Notes under the pieces: generated by a model | Databases searched by the model: none | What the model was told of the DNA's origin: nothing | The model's input: the letters and a program-made list of their open reading frames with translations, nothing else | Translations under genes and position numbers: made by a program | Shown here: positions 41,200 through 51,889 of the stretch, piece by piece | Numbering within the stretch: the first letter of the stretch is position 1 | How the letters are laid out: each line of letters starts with the position of its first letter | NCBI RefSeq assembly: GCF_050947875.1 | Contig: NC_134571.1 | Span: 1,829,501 to 1,893,500 of the forward strand | DNA: 64,000 nucleotides | Direction: 5' to 3' | DNA from: Dermacentor variabilis | Taxonomy: Eukaryota > Arthropoda > Arachnida > Ixodida > Ixodidae

Positions 41200-42470
41200 A
41201 CAACATTCCCGTGCTCGTCCCCCTGCCTTTCGAGTGCCTCCTTTGCGCATTGTGATGTCGACAGGGTGCTGCAGGTGATGTCATCCAGGGTAAAAGCTGT
41301 CGATTGGTTGGTTGGGGAGGAACAACATGATGAGCTTGTTGTGTATTTCGAGAATGGAGGGGGGGGGGGGCTCACCTACTGTGTGCCACTTTCCGTTCAG
41401 TCAGCTTCACCTGGAGAGCGATTAAATGGTGATAATGGAGGTGCCTTCTGGCATGCTGACGCAACCTGCAGCACTGTCTAGAGTTGGTGAGCGTATGTGG
41501 CAAAGTAGCGAAGGAGAGTAACAGAGTTCGTTATATGCCTGTAAGTTTGCAATTACTGTGCCATTTCAAAAAAGTTCTTGCAGCTACAGGATCATAGTAG
41601 ACTGGCACACATCAGCCACTATGTAACTTCATTTTTTGACCTCAGAATGGTTTAGGGGCCTGGCCCTCTAACCCCATAACTGGGAAATTGTTTGCTCAAG
41701 GGCAACTACATCTTGGAGAGTTTTCTTTCTTTTTTTTCTCAAAGTTTAGTTTTAAACAAGGAAAATGCTCTTTTACAAGACCTTGATACGCATCAAATGA
41801 TTGCAGTTGCTCGACACAGTGTTACGCTCCTTACTACTTCAGGAGCTTATTTTCATGTAAAAGAGCTTGAAGCACAGTGCAGCACCCAGGCCAGCATCAC
41901 AGTCCATCCAAGGACTTCCTTGAAAAACGAATGTGGCTCCACTGTTCTTTGGCATTCATGGGTGCTATGACTGACTTTTCTGTTTTGCTACTTTCGCTGT
42001 CAAAGTCGCCCATCGAGCTCCAGCACGTATTCAGTGTTAGAGTTGTCACTCTGCTCCAGCAACACCGCCATTTCGCAGCGTGTCAAAACCTTTGGCCTCT
42101 TTATATAACCTGTGCTTGGGAGTCTAGCACACTTTGCGCCAATATCTGTCATTCCCGCACCCAGAGAGTTGCACGTCTAGATGTGCTCCCCGCTTTGCTG
42201 TCTGATGTGGTGGTAATGGCTGGCCCCTTTAGTCTACAGAAACAAAGTGGCGCCACCTCAGAAAACGAGCCTCTCGCTATTACTCGCAGTTTTTTTTCAA
42301 GGACATGGCAGAACATATCCTGCTTGATGAACAAGTGCATTCTTTTTAATCTTGCTTTTTTATGTAGAAATGAGAAGAAAGGGGGTTGACCGACGGGCCC
42401 GATTTTTATTTGTCATATCATAAGCCAACAAACACTGACACCAAGGACAACATAGGGGAAATTACTTGTG
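41200..42470. other. Intronic sequence, no gene recognised
   Basis: Contains an open frame at 41877-42389 (170 codons) with no domain I recognise, and a (G)n run near 41360. Treated as intronic noise. Confidence 0.4.
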
Positions 42471-42479
42471 CTTAATAAA

Positions 42480-42575
42480 TGAAAATAAAGAAACGATAAA
42501 TTAATGGAAATTAAAGTGGATGAAAAAATAACTTGCCGAAGGTGGGAACCGAACCCACAACCTTCGCCATTTAGA
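42480..42575 (-). mobile_element. tRNA-derived SINE fragment
   Basis: On the minus strand GGCGAAGGTTGTGGGTTCGGTTCCC holds a B-box-like GGTTCGGTTCC (42545-42555), followed by an A-rich tail. No A box or cloverleaf; a truncated SINE rather than a tRNA gene. Confidence 0.6.
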
Positions 42576-43389
42576 AAACAAAGGTGTCACCGCCGTTCAT
42601 TACTTTGTCCGAGAAAAGGTGCCACATATTCTGCTTGACTAAAGATACGTTTCATTTGAATTGCTCTTTTCAACTTGGCTAGACTGTCATGTGTCTGTAG
42701 ACATGCTCCCCATGGTGTGGTCAATTTGGAGACTCGTCTACAAGCTCTCTTCCCAGTTAAGAGTGAACAACAGCTGCCGCCAAAGCTGAACTTGTGAAGG
42801 CTGGTTTCTTTAGTCATGTGAGGAGAGGCACCTTATTTATGTATGTTGACATAATGCCCAAGTCATTTGTAGCCAATCATTTGCAGGTTTGGGTTTTATG
42901 CAGTAACATTTTGAATGGTTAAAAATATGGTCAATGTTATTTCTTTTGCGAACCCTTGCACCTCTTTGCCGTAGCCTCCAGAACAGGAGCAGCAAATAGG
43001 TGCGCACCCACCTCAGGTCGAGGACCCTTGACGGTGCCAGCCAGCAAAAGTTTGGCTGACCGGCAGAATCGAAATTCAGTATGCACTGTTTCGTTGTCCA
43101 AGAGCTTCTCTCCGTGCCACCGCTTCGCCTGTTCGCTCCCTAAAGGCAAATGCATTTGCTGCAATTTCTAAATGCAAATTAAAGCTCCGCCCTTTCTGGA
43201 ACAAAATAACATACTATAAACAATGTGGCAAAATTGACTCCAGGGGAAGGCATGTCTCGATTAGGTGATGGTAAGCGGCTTAATAGGGCTACTTATAATA
43301 CGAAACGCAGCTCAAAATTTCACCAACAGATTTTTCAATAAATCGTGCTTATTATAAAAAATGTTTGTAACCATTTGCTCAGAATAATT

Positions 43390-44335
43390 TTCAAATTGAA
43401 TTCTGTCATTTTATGTGCCAAAAGCACGATTTGATTACGAGACACCGTAGTGGGGACTCCGGATTAATTTTTACCATATAAGGGTATTACTCAAGTTCGC
43501 ACGTGCGCACCTGACCCTTCTCTGGATCGCACAGCGCCGGCGGAGCGGCAGTCGCTCGCTAGCACTTTCGCAGCAGCCCTAACAGTCAGAGCTGTGACCC
43601 CTAACCCGCGGTTCGAAGGGAGTTGCGACCACGGCAGGTTCAGGCCAGGGGGACAGGGTGAGTCCTGACTTCAGGTGTTTATTCACCTTAAGCTACAAGT
43701 ATCAACAAGCAGCAACAGCAACAGCAATCACAAAAACAAATACAAAACCACAGCAGCGGAGCGTTCTACATGTCTGAGGCGAAAGAAACCACACAATGTT
43801 GGAACCACAAAAGAGGCTTATAAGAGTTCAGCTCACCCAGAGTCAATCCGCGCTCAGGCCCTGGGGCGGTCAGTCGCTCATGAAGGCCGAGCGCAGCAGG
43901 GGGACGGCGTGCGGCGGTCTCAGCGGCTAAATTGAAATGCGGCCAGTCCCACGCTCCTCAGCCGAAAGACAAAGATCCATCGGGGGAATAGCACTTCTCC
44001 CCGAGCGGCGGAGAGGGAGTCTCCCCAGTTCCAAGAAAGGGAAAGGAGGGAATGGGGTGCCTTGGCTGCGGCGTCGCGGCCAGGCACGAAGAGCAGTGGG
44101 AGCGGTGAACTTGCCCTCTCCACGCTACCCTCCGCGAGCGAGCACGTGATTACAGTGTGATAACCGCGTGGCCACTCCGGAGATATCGGGATGCGCGTGC
44201 GATCCCACAGCCGCCAGGGGCTCTTTAATGTGCCGTCAATGCATTGGACACGGACGTTTTTGCATTTCTCCCCCATCGAAATGAGGCTGCGGCGGCCGGG
44301 ATTTGATCCCGTGACCTCATGCTAAAGTATTAGTT
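43390..44335 (-). mobile_element. Ruka-like SINE split by a ~730-bp insertion
   Basis: 43390-43478 (ATTTTATGTGCCAAAAGCAC...CACCGTAGTGGGGACTCCGG) and about 44208-44335 (CTCTTTAATGTGCCGTC...GCGGCCGGGATTTGATCCCG) are consecutive halves of the SINE seen at 6814-7048. The sequence between is GC-rich and unrecognised, without a confirmed duplication. Confidence 0.75.
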
Positions 44336-44339
44336 ACAA

Positions 44340-45360
44340 CTGGGTCGTTATCAATTTCTGTGCTCGGTTTCTTGGCCCTTTAGGCTCAACGAGGGAGGAT
44401 GTATATTAGCTTGACATGGCCTACGAGATTGCATGGCGGCTGCGGATACCAAAGCCTCTATTCTGAAACGATCCACTTCGGCGATACTGTCGCCTTGGCC
44501 ACACCTCCGCCAACAGTGCGCACCGATTGGCTGTTTTAGCAAAACCGGAAAATAAATAGGGCCTTCTAGTAGTTCCGGTCTTCGTCAATTTGACGTCTGG
44601 GTGTTTTTGGGTGCTCCCAACATATACTGAGTAAACGAACACGTCTTTTCAGGGTCGGTTGGCGGTGTAGTTTAGCAGAGACAAGAGAGCTGATCGTTTA
44701 TAGTAATTTTTGATGGCGGTTTGTTCGTAGTTTTGTGCAGCGATATTTGTTGACTCTTAATTGGCTATCGCATGTTGCCTTGTGTAAGTGACAATTTTTG
44801 GTGGTAGTGGTTGGTGCTGACCAGTTGGTGGTGAAGTGCAGTACAGACAAGTCAGACGATGCTGTTCTGGCGGTGCACGATGGCTGACACAGATGCAAAA
44901 ACAATGTTTCGCTTTATAATATCATCAAAAATGTGTTTCACAACCGTGTCAGTTGTAGCACAATTTATTTATTAAAGTAAAACATTTCACACTTCCTTTT
45001 TCAATTTATTTTACATAAAGCAGCCATAGCCAACCGTAGTCAGTGCACAGAACCCATACTGCAGCCATTACACTAGAAAATAACAAATCTGAGCCGCTCT
45101 GCACTCGCATAGTGTGCATTCTCTTAATTTGTGAAGCGTTTGAGCACGCGTGTTGGTAGTGCATGCTGTTGTCATAAATAAGCAGCCGGTTGATTTATTG
45201 AACATGACTGTTGCCGAAGTGGATCGTTTCGGAATACGGGCCCTGCGGCAAGCAAGGTGCACTGTCAGATTCGGAGGCCATACATTATGAATGTTTGCTT
45301 TTGCAATAGATGCCGTGAAAACTATTTGCATCTAAAGCTAGGCAACTAGAAGGTACTGCT
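44340..45360. other. Intronic sequence, no gene seen
   Basis: AT-rich intronic DNA; no supportable ORF or repeat boundary. Confidence 0.4.
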
Positions 45361-45364
45361 TACC

Positions 45365-46420
45365 TCTCACATGACGAGAGCCTACGTCTCTGCCGCTCTG
45401 TGCGCCGGTATGTGACTGCTTGCGACCTGTGCCAAAGCCGGAAACCCACTCCCATGGCTCCAGCTGGGCTTTTACAACCCTTCAATAGTCCCACAGAGCC
45501 TTTCTTTTGTGTGGGACTCGACCTACTTGGCCCTTTCCCTTTCTCAACTAAGGGCAACAAATGGATTGCCATTGCAACGGATTATGCCACGCGCTTCGCC
45601 ATTAAGGGTGCTCTGCCTACAAGTTGTGCCACTGACATCGCGGATTTCCTCCTCACAACGTCATCCGGCACCACGGTGCTCCACGTCAGCTCCTCACGGA
45701 TTGCGGACATTACTTCTTGTCAAAGGTCATTGATGATATCCTCCACCTGTGCTCTACTGAGCATCAAATAGCCACTGCTTACCATCCCCAGACTAACGGT
45801 CTCACGGAGCGACTGAACAGAATGCTTATAGACATGCTAGCTATGTATGTTTCTTCAGACTACCAGGACTGGGACGTCACTCTGCCATATGTAACCTTCA
45901 CGTACAGTTTGTCCCGCCATGATACTACAGGTTACTCACTGTTTTATCTACTGTTTGGCCGTGATCCCTTTTTGCCCCTGGAGACTGTACTTCCACAAGT
46001 CACACAGTTGCGCACCGCTTATGCATGCGATGCGATTTCTATGGCAGCACTGGCCCGTCATATTTCCTTAACGATTCCCAGGCATCCCAGATGTCCCGTT
46101 ATGCTATGCGCCATAGGGACGTGCAGTATTTACCTGGCTCCCTCATGCTCCTGGGGTCACCATCTTGTTGTGTGGGCCTATCGGAAAAACTTCTGTCGCG
46201 ATATTCAGGTCCCTACTGAATCCTGCAGCAGCTTTTGGATGTGTCGTATGAGATAGCTCCCGAAGAGCCAGGCCCGTTTAAAGCCCTACGTGCGCGCCTT
46301 TGCTGGGCCATAATTGCTTGCCCCGGGCCGGCGCTCCAACCCTGGCGACATAGTGTCGCGATGCAGAACAGGACGTGCAGGAAAGAGACGATCACGAAGA
46401 AGTGTTGTTGTTGCTGGGGC
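45365..46420 (+). pseudogene. Ty3/gypsy integrase fragment
   Basis: Plus-strand frame with ACDLCQSRKP (Cys pair of the HHCC zinc finger), then the DDE core: VGLDLLGPF, LTDCGHYF and AYHPQTNGLTERLNR, all three acidic residues visible. C-terminal blocks YLPGSLMLL and GLSEKLLSRYSGPY follow near 46110-46215. Frames change near 45650 and 46030, so it is broken. Protease, reverse transcriptase and gag are absent. The integrase would insert element DNA into the host genome. It sits in LARP1 intron 2 in the same orientation as the gene. Confidence 0.9.
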
Positions 46421-46429
46421 GCTTCAGCC

Positions 46430-47050
46430 GCCATGTTCTAGTGTCAGCTGGTGCCTTCAGCATTTGCCTTGCATAAATATTCGTGCTTGTCTTCTCCTCG
46501 CAACAATATTATTTATGGCTAGACTTCAAAATTGTCATGTCATGCTACCGCCTTTTTTTTTTCTTCACGCTAAGACAAGCTGCGAATGCCGCCCTTCCCC
46601 GGATCTCGAAGTGAGTGCCTTGGAGTGCTCCCTGCCAGAGGAGAGCAATCCAAATACACTTGGAGTACCCAATTTCGACCACCCGAACATGCTATTAGAA
46701 ATAGTTTACAACAAATTTCATTCTCTACACCAAGCCATTGATTAAAAAGAAAGAAGTGAGACGCATGTATGCTGACGCTAAACGCGCTTTCAAAAAGTGG
46801 GTCCCACTGACTTTCTCAATGCAAAATTATTTCTGACTGCCTTTGTAAAACAAAACCTTTTACAATTTTTGTGTGGTATAAGTAAATGAGGTGCTTAGGA
46901 GCGTGTTGCAACTAATTTCACTTCAATACAACAGGCTATATTTAAAAAGTGTGACGCATATGTCCCACAGACGGTAAATGGCTTTTTTCTCTTTCTTTTT
47001 TCGAAAAATGGGGCACATCAGTGCGCATCTAGGCTCTTAATGAAAAACTA
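46430..47050. other. Intronic sequence, no gene seen
   Basis: No supportable feature; poly-T tract near 46552. Confidence 0.4.
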
Positions 47051-47439
47051 TATTGTTACGGGGTTAAAAACAGTCAGACGTATATTTACAGGATATTTAC
47101 AATAATCGTAGCGGCTGACAAGATGGTAGACAGCTCGCGAAGTCCAGAGCGTCGTCTTCTTCGTCAACGTGTCACATGACTCCCGGTGGCGGAAGCGCCG
47201 GCTCGGTGCCAGTTAGGAGGCGGGCGAGTGATACAACTTAAGACGCGCGACATGGACCACGTCAGAGCGATGCTGAGGTACTGATGGTACTTCAAGTGGT
47301 TGAAAGCGACCAGCAGAGATTGTGGTCGGCTTTTTGCATCGTTGACAAAGGTCGCACGCAGCGACGTAACAGCAGACGTCACGGTATAAACCAGGCCAAT
47401 AGAAGCGCCGATGAACGCGGTCATAGGTTCGTGACACGC

Positions 47440-48151
47440 TGTTACGACTTTGAGGTGGTCCCGTAGCGCTCGTCACCCGTTTCGTGACAGAGCGTTGTGT
47501 AGCGAAGACTCCGAGTCGGGCGTCGGTGAGAATAACGAAAGGGACTTTATACACTATATACAAGTCATTATGCAGGACAAGATCGGATCGGCATGGGGGC
47601 CGAGAGCTCACAGCAAACGTGACTGTTCCTGCTCGGCGACGTTCGTTGTGACTCCAACGCGTGACACATGTCACTCCACTTGAGAGCAGCACTCGGCTCC
47701 CGGTGGGTCGGTGGATCCGGTTCTCCCGGTGGCGGTGTCGGGGCTTATAAAGCCGTTTGAATGACAATCGTTTCTCGGGGGCTTATAAAGCCCCGAGAAA
47801 CGATTGTCATTCAAACGGCCCAATACAAAGGCATCACTCGACGGTCGTCAGAGAGGTCCAACCAGTGACCGCGCTGACCACCCGGTTCAAAGTTGCCGCG
47901 CGCGGTGACCTCCAGGCAAAAGGAAATACTGCGCCGGGCTGTCTAGCACTTTGTTGCATGTTTGGACATGTCGCTTGCCGATGCTTCTCCTCAGGACGCC
48001 GCTGCCTGACGGCTCAGCATCTTGACTTGTCAAGGGAGAGTTTAGGGCGCTGTGCCTTTCGGCGCAGCCACGGGTTTGTCCAAAGGGCGTTCGCAGGATA
48101 AATTCTGCATCTTGTAGATTCGGAATCCGGGCTGGTGGTAATGGCACAACA
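47440..48151. mobile_element. Solo LTR (712 bp) with central palindrome
   Basis: Ends TGTTACGACT...GGCACAACA, with 4-bp duplication acgc (47436-47439 and 48152-48155). Inserted within the zinc finger codons of a gypsy integrase. A 68-bp palindrome lies at its middle (47752-47819). Confidence 0.8.
47752..47819. repeat. Perfect 29-bp-arm palindrome with TATAAAG centre
   Basis: Left arm 47752-47780 and right arm 47791-47819 are exact inverses around gcttataaag. The element gggcttataaagcc also occurs just upstream (47741-47754). Confidence 0.92.
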
Positions 48152-48289
48152 ACGCCAAGGTGACCGCCAGTCGGGACATCATGAAGCTGGGCGAGAACAG
48201 TCTGATGCAGATGCTCAGGCACAACAAAGAGTCGAGCAGGGCCGTCCGGGTGCATGTTAGAGCGGTAGTTCAAACATGCGCCAAACAGA

Positions 48290-49455
48290 GTTCAAACAGT
48301 TAGAGCGCAGTTCAAACATGCGAAGGGAAGGATCGGGCATCGTTGAAGTGAGCCGTTGAACTTCCCCCATAAAACGGATGGACAAAGTGGCCCAGTCGAG
48401 GCCATGCACAAAATGTTGTGAGCTGAAGGTGTAAATGTAAATGCAATAAAGAATAATTTAGACCCACTGCAGTTGCTTAGTGGCTATGGTGTTGCGCTGC
48501 AAAGCATGAGGTTTAGGTGGGCATTAAAAGTACCTCAGGTCAACGTTGCTAGACTAGCTTCAGTTGTAAAACTCTCCGCCCGCACGCTTACAGTCGCTGT
48601 CGCCACTTCTGTGACAGCCGCCAGATGGCAGTGCTGTTCCATCGAGCTCCACTGCAGACGCCTCGCAGCAGCCTTGAGCTCGTGCGGACGGGCAGTTTGC
48701 CCGTGTTTCACACTCGCTGGCGTTCTCCCATGTCTGAATTAGTAATACCATGAGAAAGTGGTATCCACCTACAGCAATAAAATTTATTGGGCCAGTTGGT
48801 CCATACTGAAAGAAGGGTAAACTCCACGAAAGGAAGAAACGCATACAGCGAAGCGCAGAAGCTGCGGTTCTAAATGTCGTTTCTTCCTGTCGTCAAAACG
48901 TTTCGCACAGTTTAGGCTCGGGAGCCTGAAGATCTGGCCAAACTGCATGATTGTAGGATGATCGTCATCCCCACCGACGCTTCTCACCACACCAAAGAAG
49001 CGTTACAGAAAGAAAGATGAGGTCAGTCTTTGAACACACAAGCCACAAAAAAAAAAAAAAGAAAAGAAGAAGAGAGAGAGAGAGAGAAATTATCGGCTCT
49101 TCCACTCCGTGAAGATGTTTAACCAGCGAAGCTGAAATGCGTGGCCCCTGTGTTTATCACTGGGTTAACCCCGAGGGTTCATTAAAGTATTTCGCAATTA
49201 TGTGGTTACACACACACAATCGGCTGCGACAGAGAGAATGATGTCACTGACAGTATGCCCGCAGTCCGCCATTGTCGCTTGCGTTCGATGTCTCGAGTTT
49301 GCATGGCGGCGTGGTTAGCAGCCTTTGCTGCCATTTGCCGCTTGTGATCCTTTGAAATTAAATTTCTTCAAAATTAAATCTGTCCATTACGTAAGACAAT
49401 AAGTGGCTCATACTCCGTAAACGCGGCCTCCCCATTACGACGACAGAAGAGGAGT
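48290..49455. other. Intronic sequence, no gene seen
   Basis: Contains a short tandem repeat near 48260-48325 (agagcgcagttcaaacatgcg) and a purine microsatellite, (GA)n, near 49060-49087. No supportable ORF. Confidence 0.5.
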
Positions 49456-49461
49456 CAAATT

Positions 49462-49701
49462 CTATGCTGGAATGATGAACGGCAACGCAGCTGTGGAAGA
49501 CGACGACAACGATGAACGCGGGAGCAATGGCACGAGCGCGTGCCGTGGATTTTGCAGAGAGTTCCCGGTTGGCGTGGGGAATCGCTCTTGCCACACCGAA
49601 CGGAGCATCGCATTGCTGGGAGCACAGAAAAAGCGGCGCGCCGAACTGTTGACATCGTTCCGATAGCCGCCTATGCAGCCAGGTACGCAGCACGTCGGCA
49701 T
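49462..49701 (-). pseudogene. Stray THAP domain N-terminal fragment
   Basis: The minus-strand ATG at 49701 opens MPTCCVPGCIGGYRND, then RFFCAPSNAMLRSVWQERFP: the first Cys pair, the Pro and the Trp of a THAP zinc finger. The expected CxxH block is not in this frame; an overlapping frame has CHCSRVH. It lies about 0.8 kb upstream of LARP1 exon 50495 on the opposite strand, most likely a leftover of a P-type or Kolobok-like transposon. Confidence 0.65.
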
Positions 49702-49964
49702 TGCCTGCTGATATTCTTAACAGACTCAGCCAAGGCTACAGTTTCGCGGATGACATGCTTGCTAAAATTCGCCGTCAACAACGAACAACAAACAGAATAC
49801 ACCAACACTGCACCGCATGCTTAGTCCGGCGCGACTGCAGCGCCATGAAGGCGCGGGCAGGTGGCAGTTTCACGCAATGGCGCCGAGTTTGAAAACTGAA
49901 GCTAGTTTAGTAACGTTGCCTCAGGTGGCCCAGATTTCCAGAGTCCTTCACTACAGCTTGCCTC

Positions 49965-50005
49965 ATAAGCAGATGGTGGTTTTGGCATGTAAAACCCCAT
50001 AATCT
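49965..50005 (-). mobile_element. Ruka-like SINE 3'-end scrap
   Basis: GTGGTTTTGGCATGTAAAAC CCCATAATCTAATTA matches the end of the SINE at 6814-7048 in the opposite orientation. Confidence 0.65.
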
Positions 50006-50494
50006 AATTAAGCATAACTTATCTGCCGCCTTAAAATTTTTTATTGTGAGCAAATGTGGGGCCAATTAGCAAGCATTCCAAGAACAATAACATTTTGTTA
50101 GCTCTTCCACACTTGGGGCCGCTTAGTACGTACTTCGAAAACTATTCTCACTTGAAGTGTTGAAAATCTTTGAATAGAAGGTGGCACCAAACAAATCATC
50201 TGAACGTGCCCATTTGCCACTGAGAGGAGTTTTTGTGTACTTCACAAAGTGGGATGTATGGTCCCACTGTTCTACAAAGTTTTAATACAGCTCACATTTA
50301 CCAAAATGTTTAGAAGCACAGTTGCTGTGAATGGGGGCCTAGTGGTGTCACTTCTGGCATTTTGTGCATTGGCTATTTCTCAATTGAGGGAAGTATAGAG
50401 ATGGTGCAAAGTATGAATTCACTGGATGAAAATAATGACGGAAGAGAGGATCAAAAGAGGAGTACAGCACAAAGGAAGCAAAATTTTTCTGCAG

Positions 50495-50545
50495 GTGGAC
50501 GAGGAAGAAGACTGGCCTAGCCTTGGACCAACGTCAGCTACTCAG
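50495..50545 (+). CDS. LARP1: La-related protein 1, exon with DWPSLG motif
   Basis: A TTTTTCTGCAG acceptor (to 50494) and a GTGGGT donor (from 50546) bound 51 nt, phase 0 to 0, encoding VDEEEDWPSLGPTSATQ. It corresponds to the acidic/NWPTPGE segment that follows NPWTK in vertebrate LARP1 (established family sequence). The longer open frame 50426-50629 includes intron and is not the exon. Confidence 0.8.
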
Positions 50546-50606
50546 GTGGGTGCATGGCGTTGTTGGAAACTGGTGTCACTGCAGTGTCTGGTGCTTGTGC
50601 ATGCAG

Positions 50607-50724
50607 AACGAGGTCAGCCACCACAGTGATGATGAGGACTCGGCCAAGGAGAACCGGGACGGCACAACCAGCACCACGCCTGACTCATCAGCTCGCAATA
50701 CACCCCGCTCGGGTCCCCGTAAAG
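50607..50724 (+). CDS. LARP1: La-related protein 1, acidic/Ser-rich exon
   Basis: An acceptor ending CATGCAG (50606) and a GTGGTG donor (from 50725) bound 118 nt, phase 0 to 1. It encodes NEVSHHSDDEDSAKENRDG followed by a Thr/Ser/Pro stretch and RSGPRK. It fills the place of the acidic, Lys-rich disordered part between the NWPTPGE and KWVPL segments of LARP1. Confidence 0.8.
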
Positions 50725-50782
50725 GTGGTGTCCCTTTCATACAGTTATGTAACAGTCATGTATACTCACTGTTCTCATGCAG

Positions 50783-50839
50783 GCAGCAAGCAGAAGTGGG
50801 TTCCCCTGGACATTGAGCCAGCCAAGCCCCGCAAACCAA
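50783..50839 (+). CDS. LARP1: La-related protein 1, KWVPL exon
   Basis: An acceptor TTCTCATGCAG (to 50782) opens SKQKWVPLDIEPAKPRKP, closely matching the KHKWVPLQID block that precedes the RNA-binding region of animal LARP1. This is the strongest single piece of evidence for the gene. A donor at 50840 (GTGAGG) gives phase 1; reading on instead meets a TAG at 50872-50874. Later exons (La module, DM15 repeats) were not found in the remaining 13 kb, consistent with long introns. Confidence 0.85.
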
Positions 50840-50971
50840 GTGAGGAGGAAGCTTTACTGCATCTCTGCATATAGTTGCTCTTAGTATTTGTTGTAGTGAT
50901 GGGCTGGCCTGCAAGTTCTCATCTCAGCTCTTCCAAGTCTGGACCACGTGCAAGAATTTGAGAGCCGTTAA

Positions 50972-51884
50972 CCCTTTGAGGGTCAATGACGTAAATATAC
51001 GGCGCCACGAACAAGTCCCAAAATAATCGATGCCGTATATTTACGGCGCCATCTGTACGTTCAAAAAGCGCGCCAATTTCCCAACTTTTTCTTTTCTGTC
51101 ATGTGCTACCACTATGAAAATACAGGGAATTTTTTTCGCGCGCCTCCCTCTTTGTTTTCGTCGCATGGTTTATTTTAGAGCTAGTTTGCTCCCACGCCTC
51201 TATATACTACTGCTGGCACATTAGTGCACGTGTGGGCGGGCGGCGGTTCGGGTTTTGTTCCACGGGCAGTGTCGGTTTCTTGTGCTTGCAAAACTGATGG
51301 CTAACTCGTTACTAATCGCTCAAAGAGCGACCGCCTCTTTCTCGCTCGTTTATTGCTCACAGGGGTGCGCATAGGAAGGATGCCGCCGTGCATGCGTTTC
51401 CATTGCTTTTTTTTTTTTTTTGACACTCGCAAGAACTAATTGCCTCTGGTTGGCGATAAGATTAAGATTGGCGGAAGTTTGTCACACGTTGTGCTTTTTT
51501 GACGGGCACAGAACTACAGAGATTTCTTGAGTGCGCGCACCTACGCAGTTCGATTACGCTATGGATGTACATATTAGTGTGAAAGCAGGAACATTTGAGT
51601 CTTGCAAAATATTCTCGTGTGTGCATTTTTAAGGCCTTGAACTATGTGTATAAAAATGCATCAAATTTATAATCCTTATAAGTTTATTTCTTTTTTTATT
51701 GTTATTATTCATGAATGAAGGGTACAAATATACCAACGCAAAATATTTTTTTCGCACTTTACGGTCACCCTAGAAAAATTGCGGTAAATGTTTTTCGAAA
51801 TAAGTCCCTAAGAAGTGGAATCTGCAATAAATGAAATCGACCCTGGGCGGTCGCATATGGCAAAAAAAATAGATACTCAAAAGG
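50972..51884. mobile_element. 913-bp TTAA-flanked element
   Basis: Termini CCCTTTGAGGGTC and inverse ...CTCAAAAGG with TTAA at 50968-50971 and 51885-51888. ATATACGGCGCC motifs are repeated near the left end (50994-51005, 51034-51050). TTAA duplication fits piggyBac or Kolobok. It lies just 3' of the last visible LARP1 exon. Confidence 0.75.
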
Positions 51885-51889
51885 TTAAA

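Larger units (their letters stand above)
47054..48275 (-). pseudogene. Ty3/gypsy integrase remnant, minus strand, split by an LTR
   Basis: On the minus strand 48273-48152 reads ARLFVVPEHLHQTVLAQL and PTGGHLGV (the His part of the integrase zinc finger). After the LTR insertion, 47435 leftward reads YDRVHRRFYWPGLYRD and ACDLCQRC (the Cys part), then VPQHRSDVVHVARLKLYH from the extreme C-terminus. The catalytic core is thus deleted. The segment ends at 47054 in CGTAACA, the probable end of the element's own 3' LTR (about 47054-47175). The frame is continuous across the LTR insertion site. Confidence 0.85.

Noticed and set aside
41877..42389. 170-codon ORF
   Set aside because: No recognised motif; AT-rich end, lies in a LARP1 intron with no splice support.
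42545..42555. tRNA-like B box
   Set aside because: No A box or cloverleaf; fits a SINE fragment.
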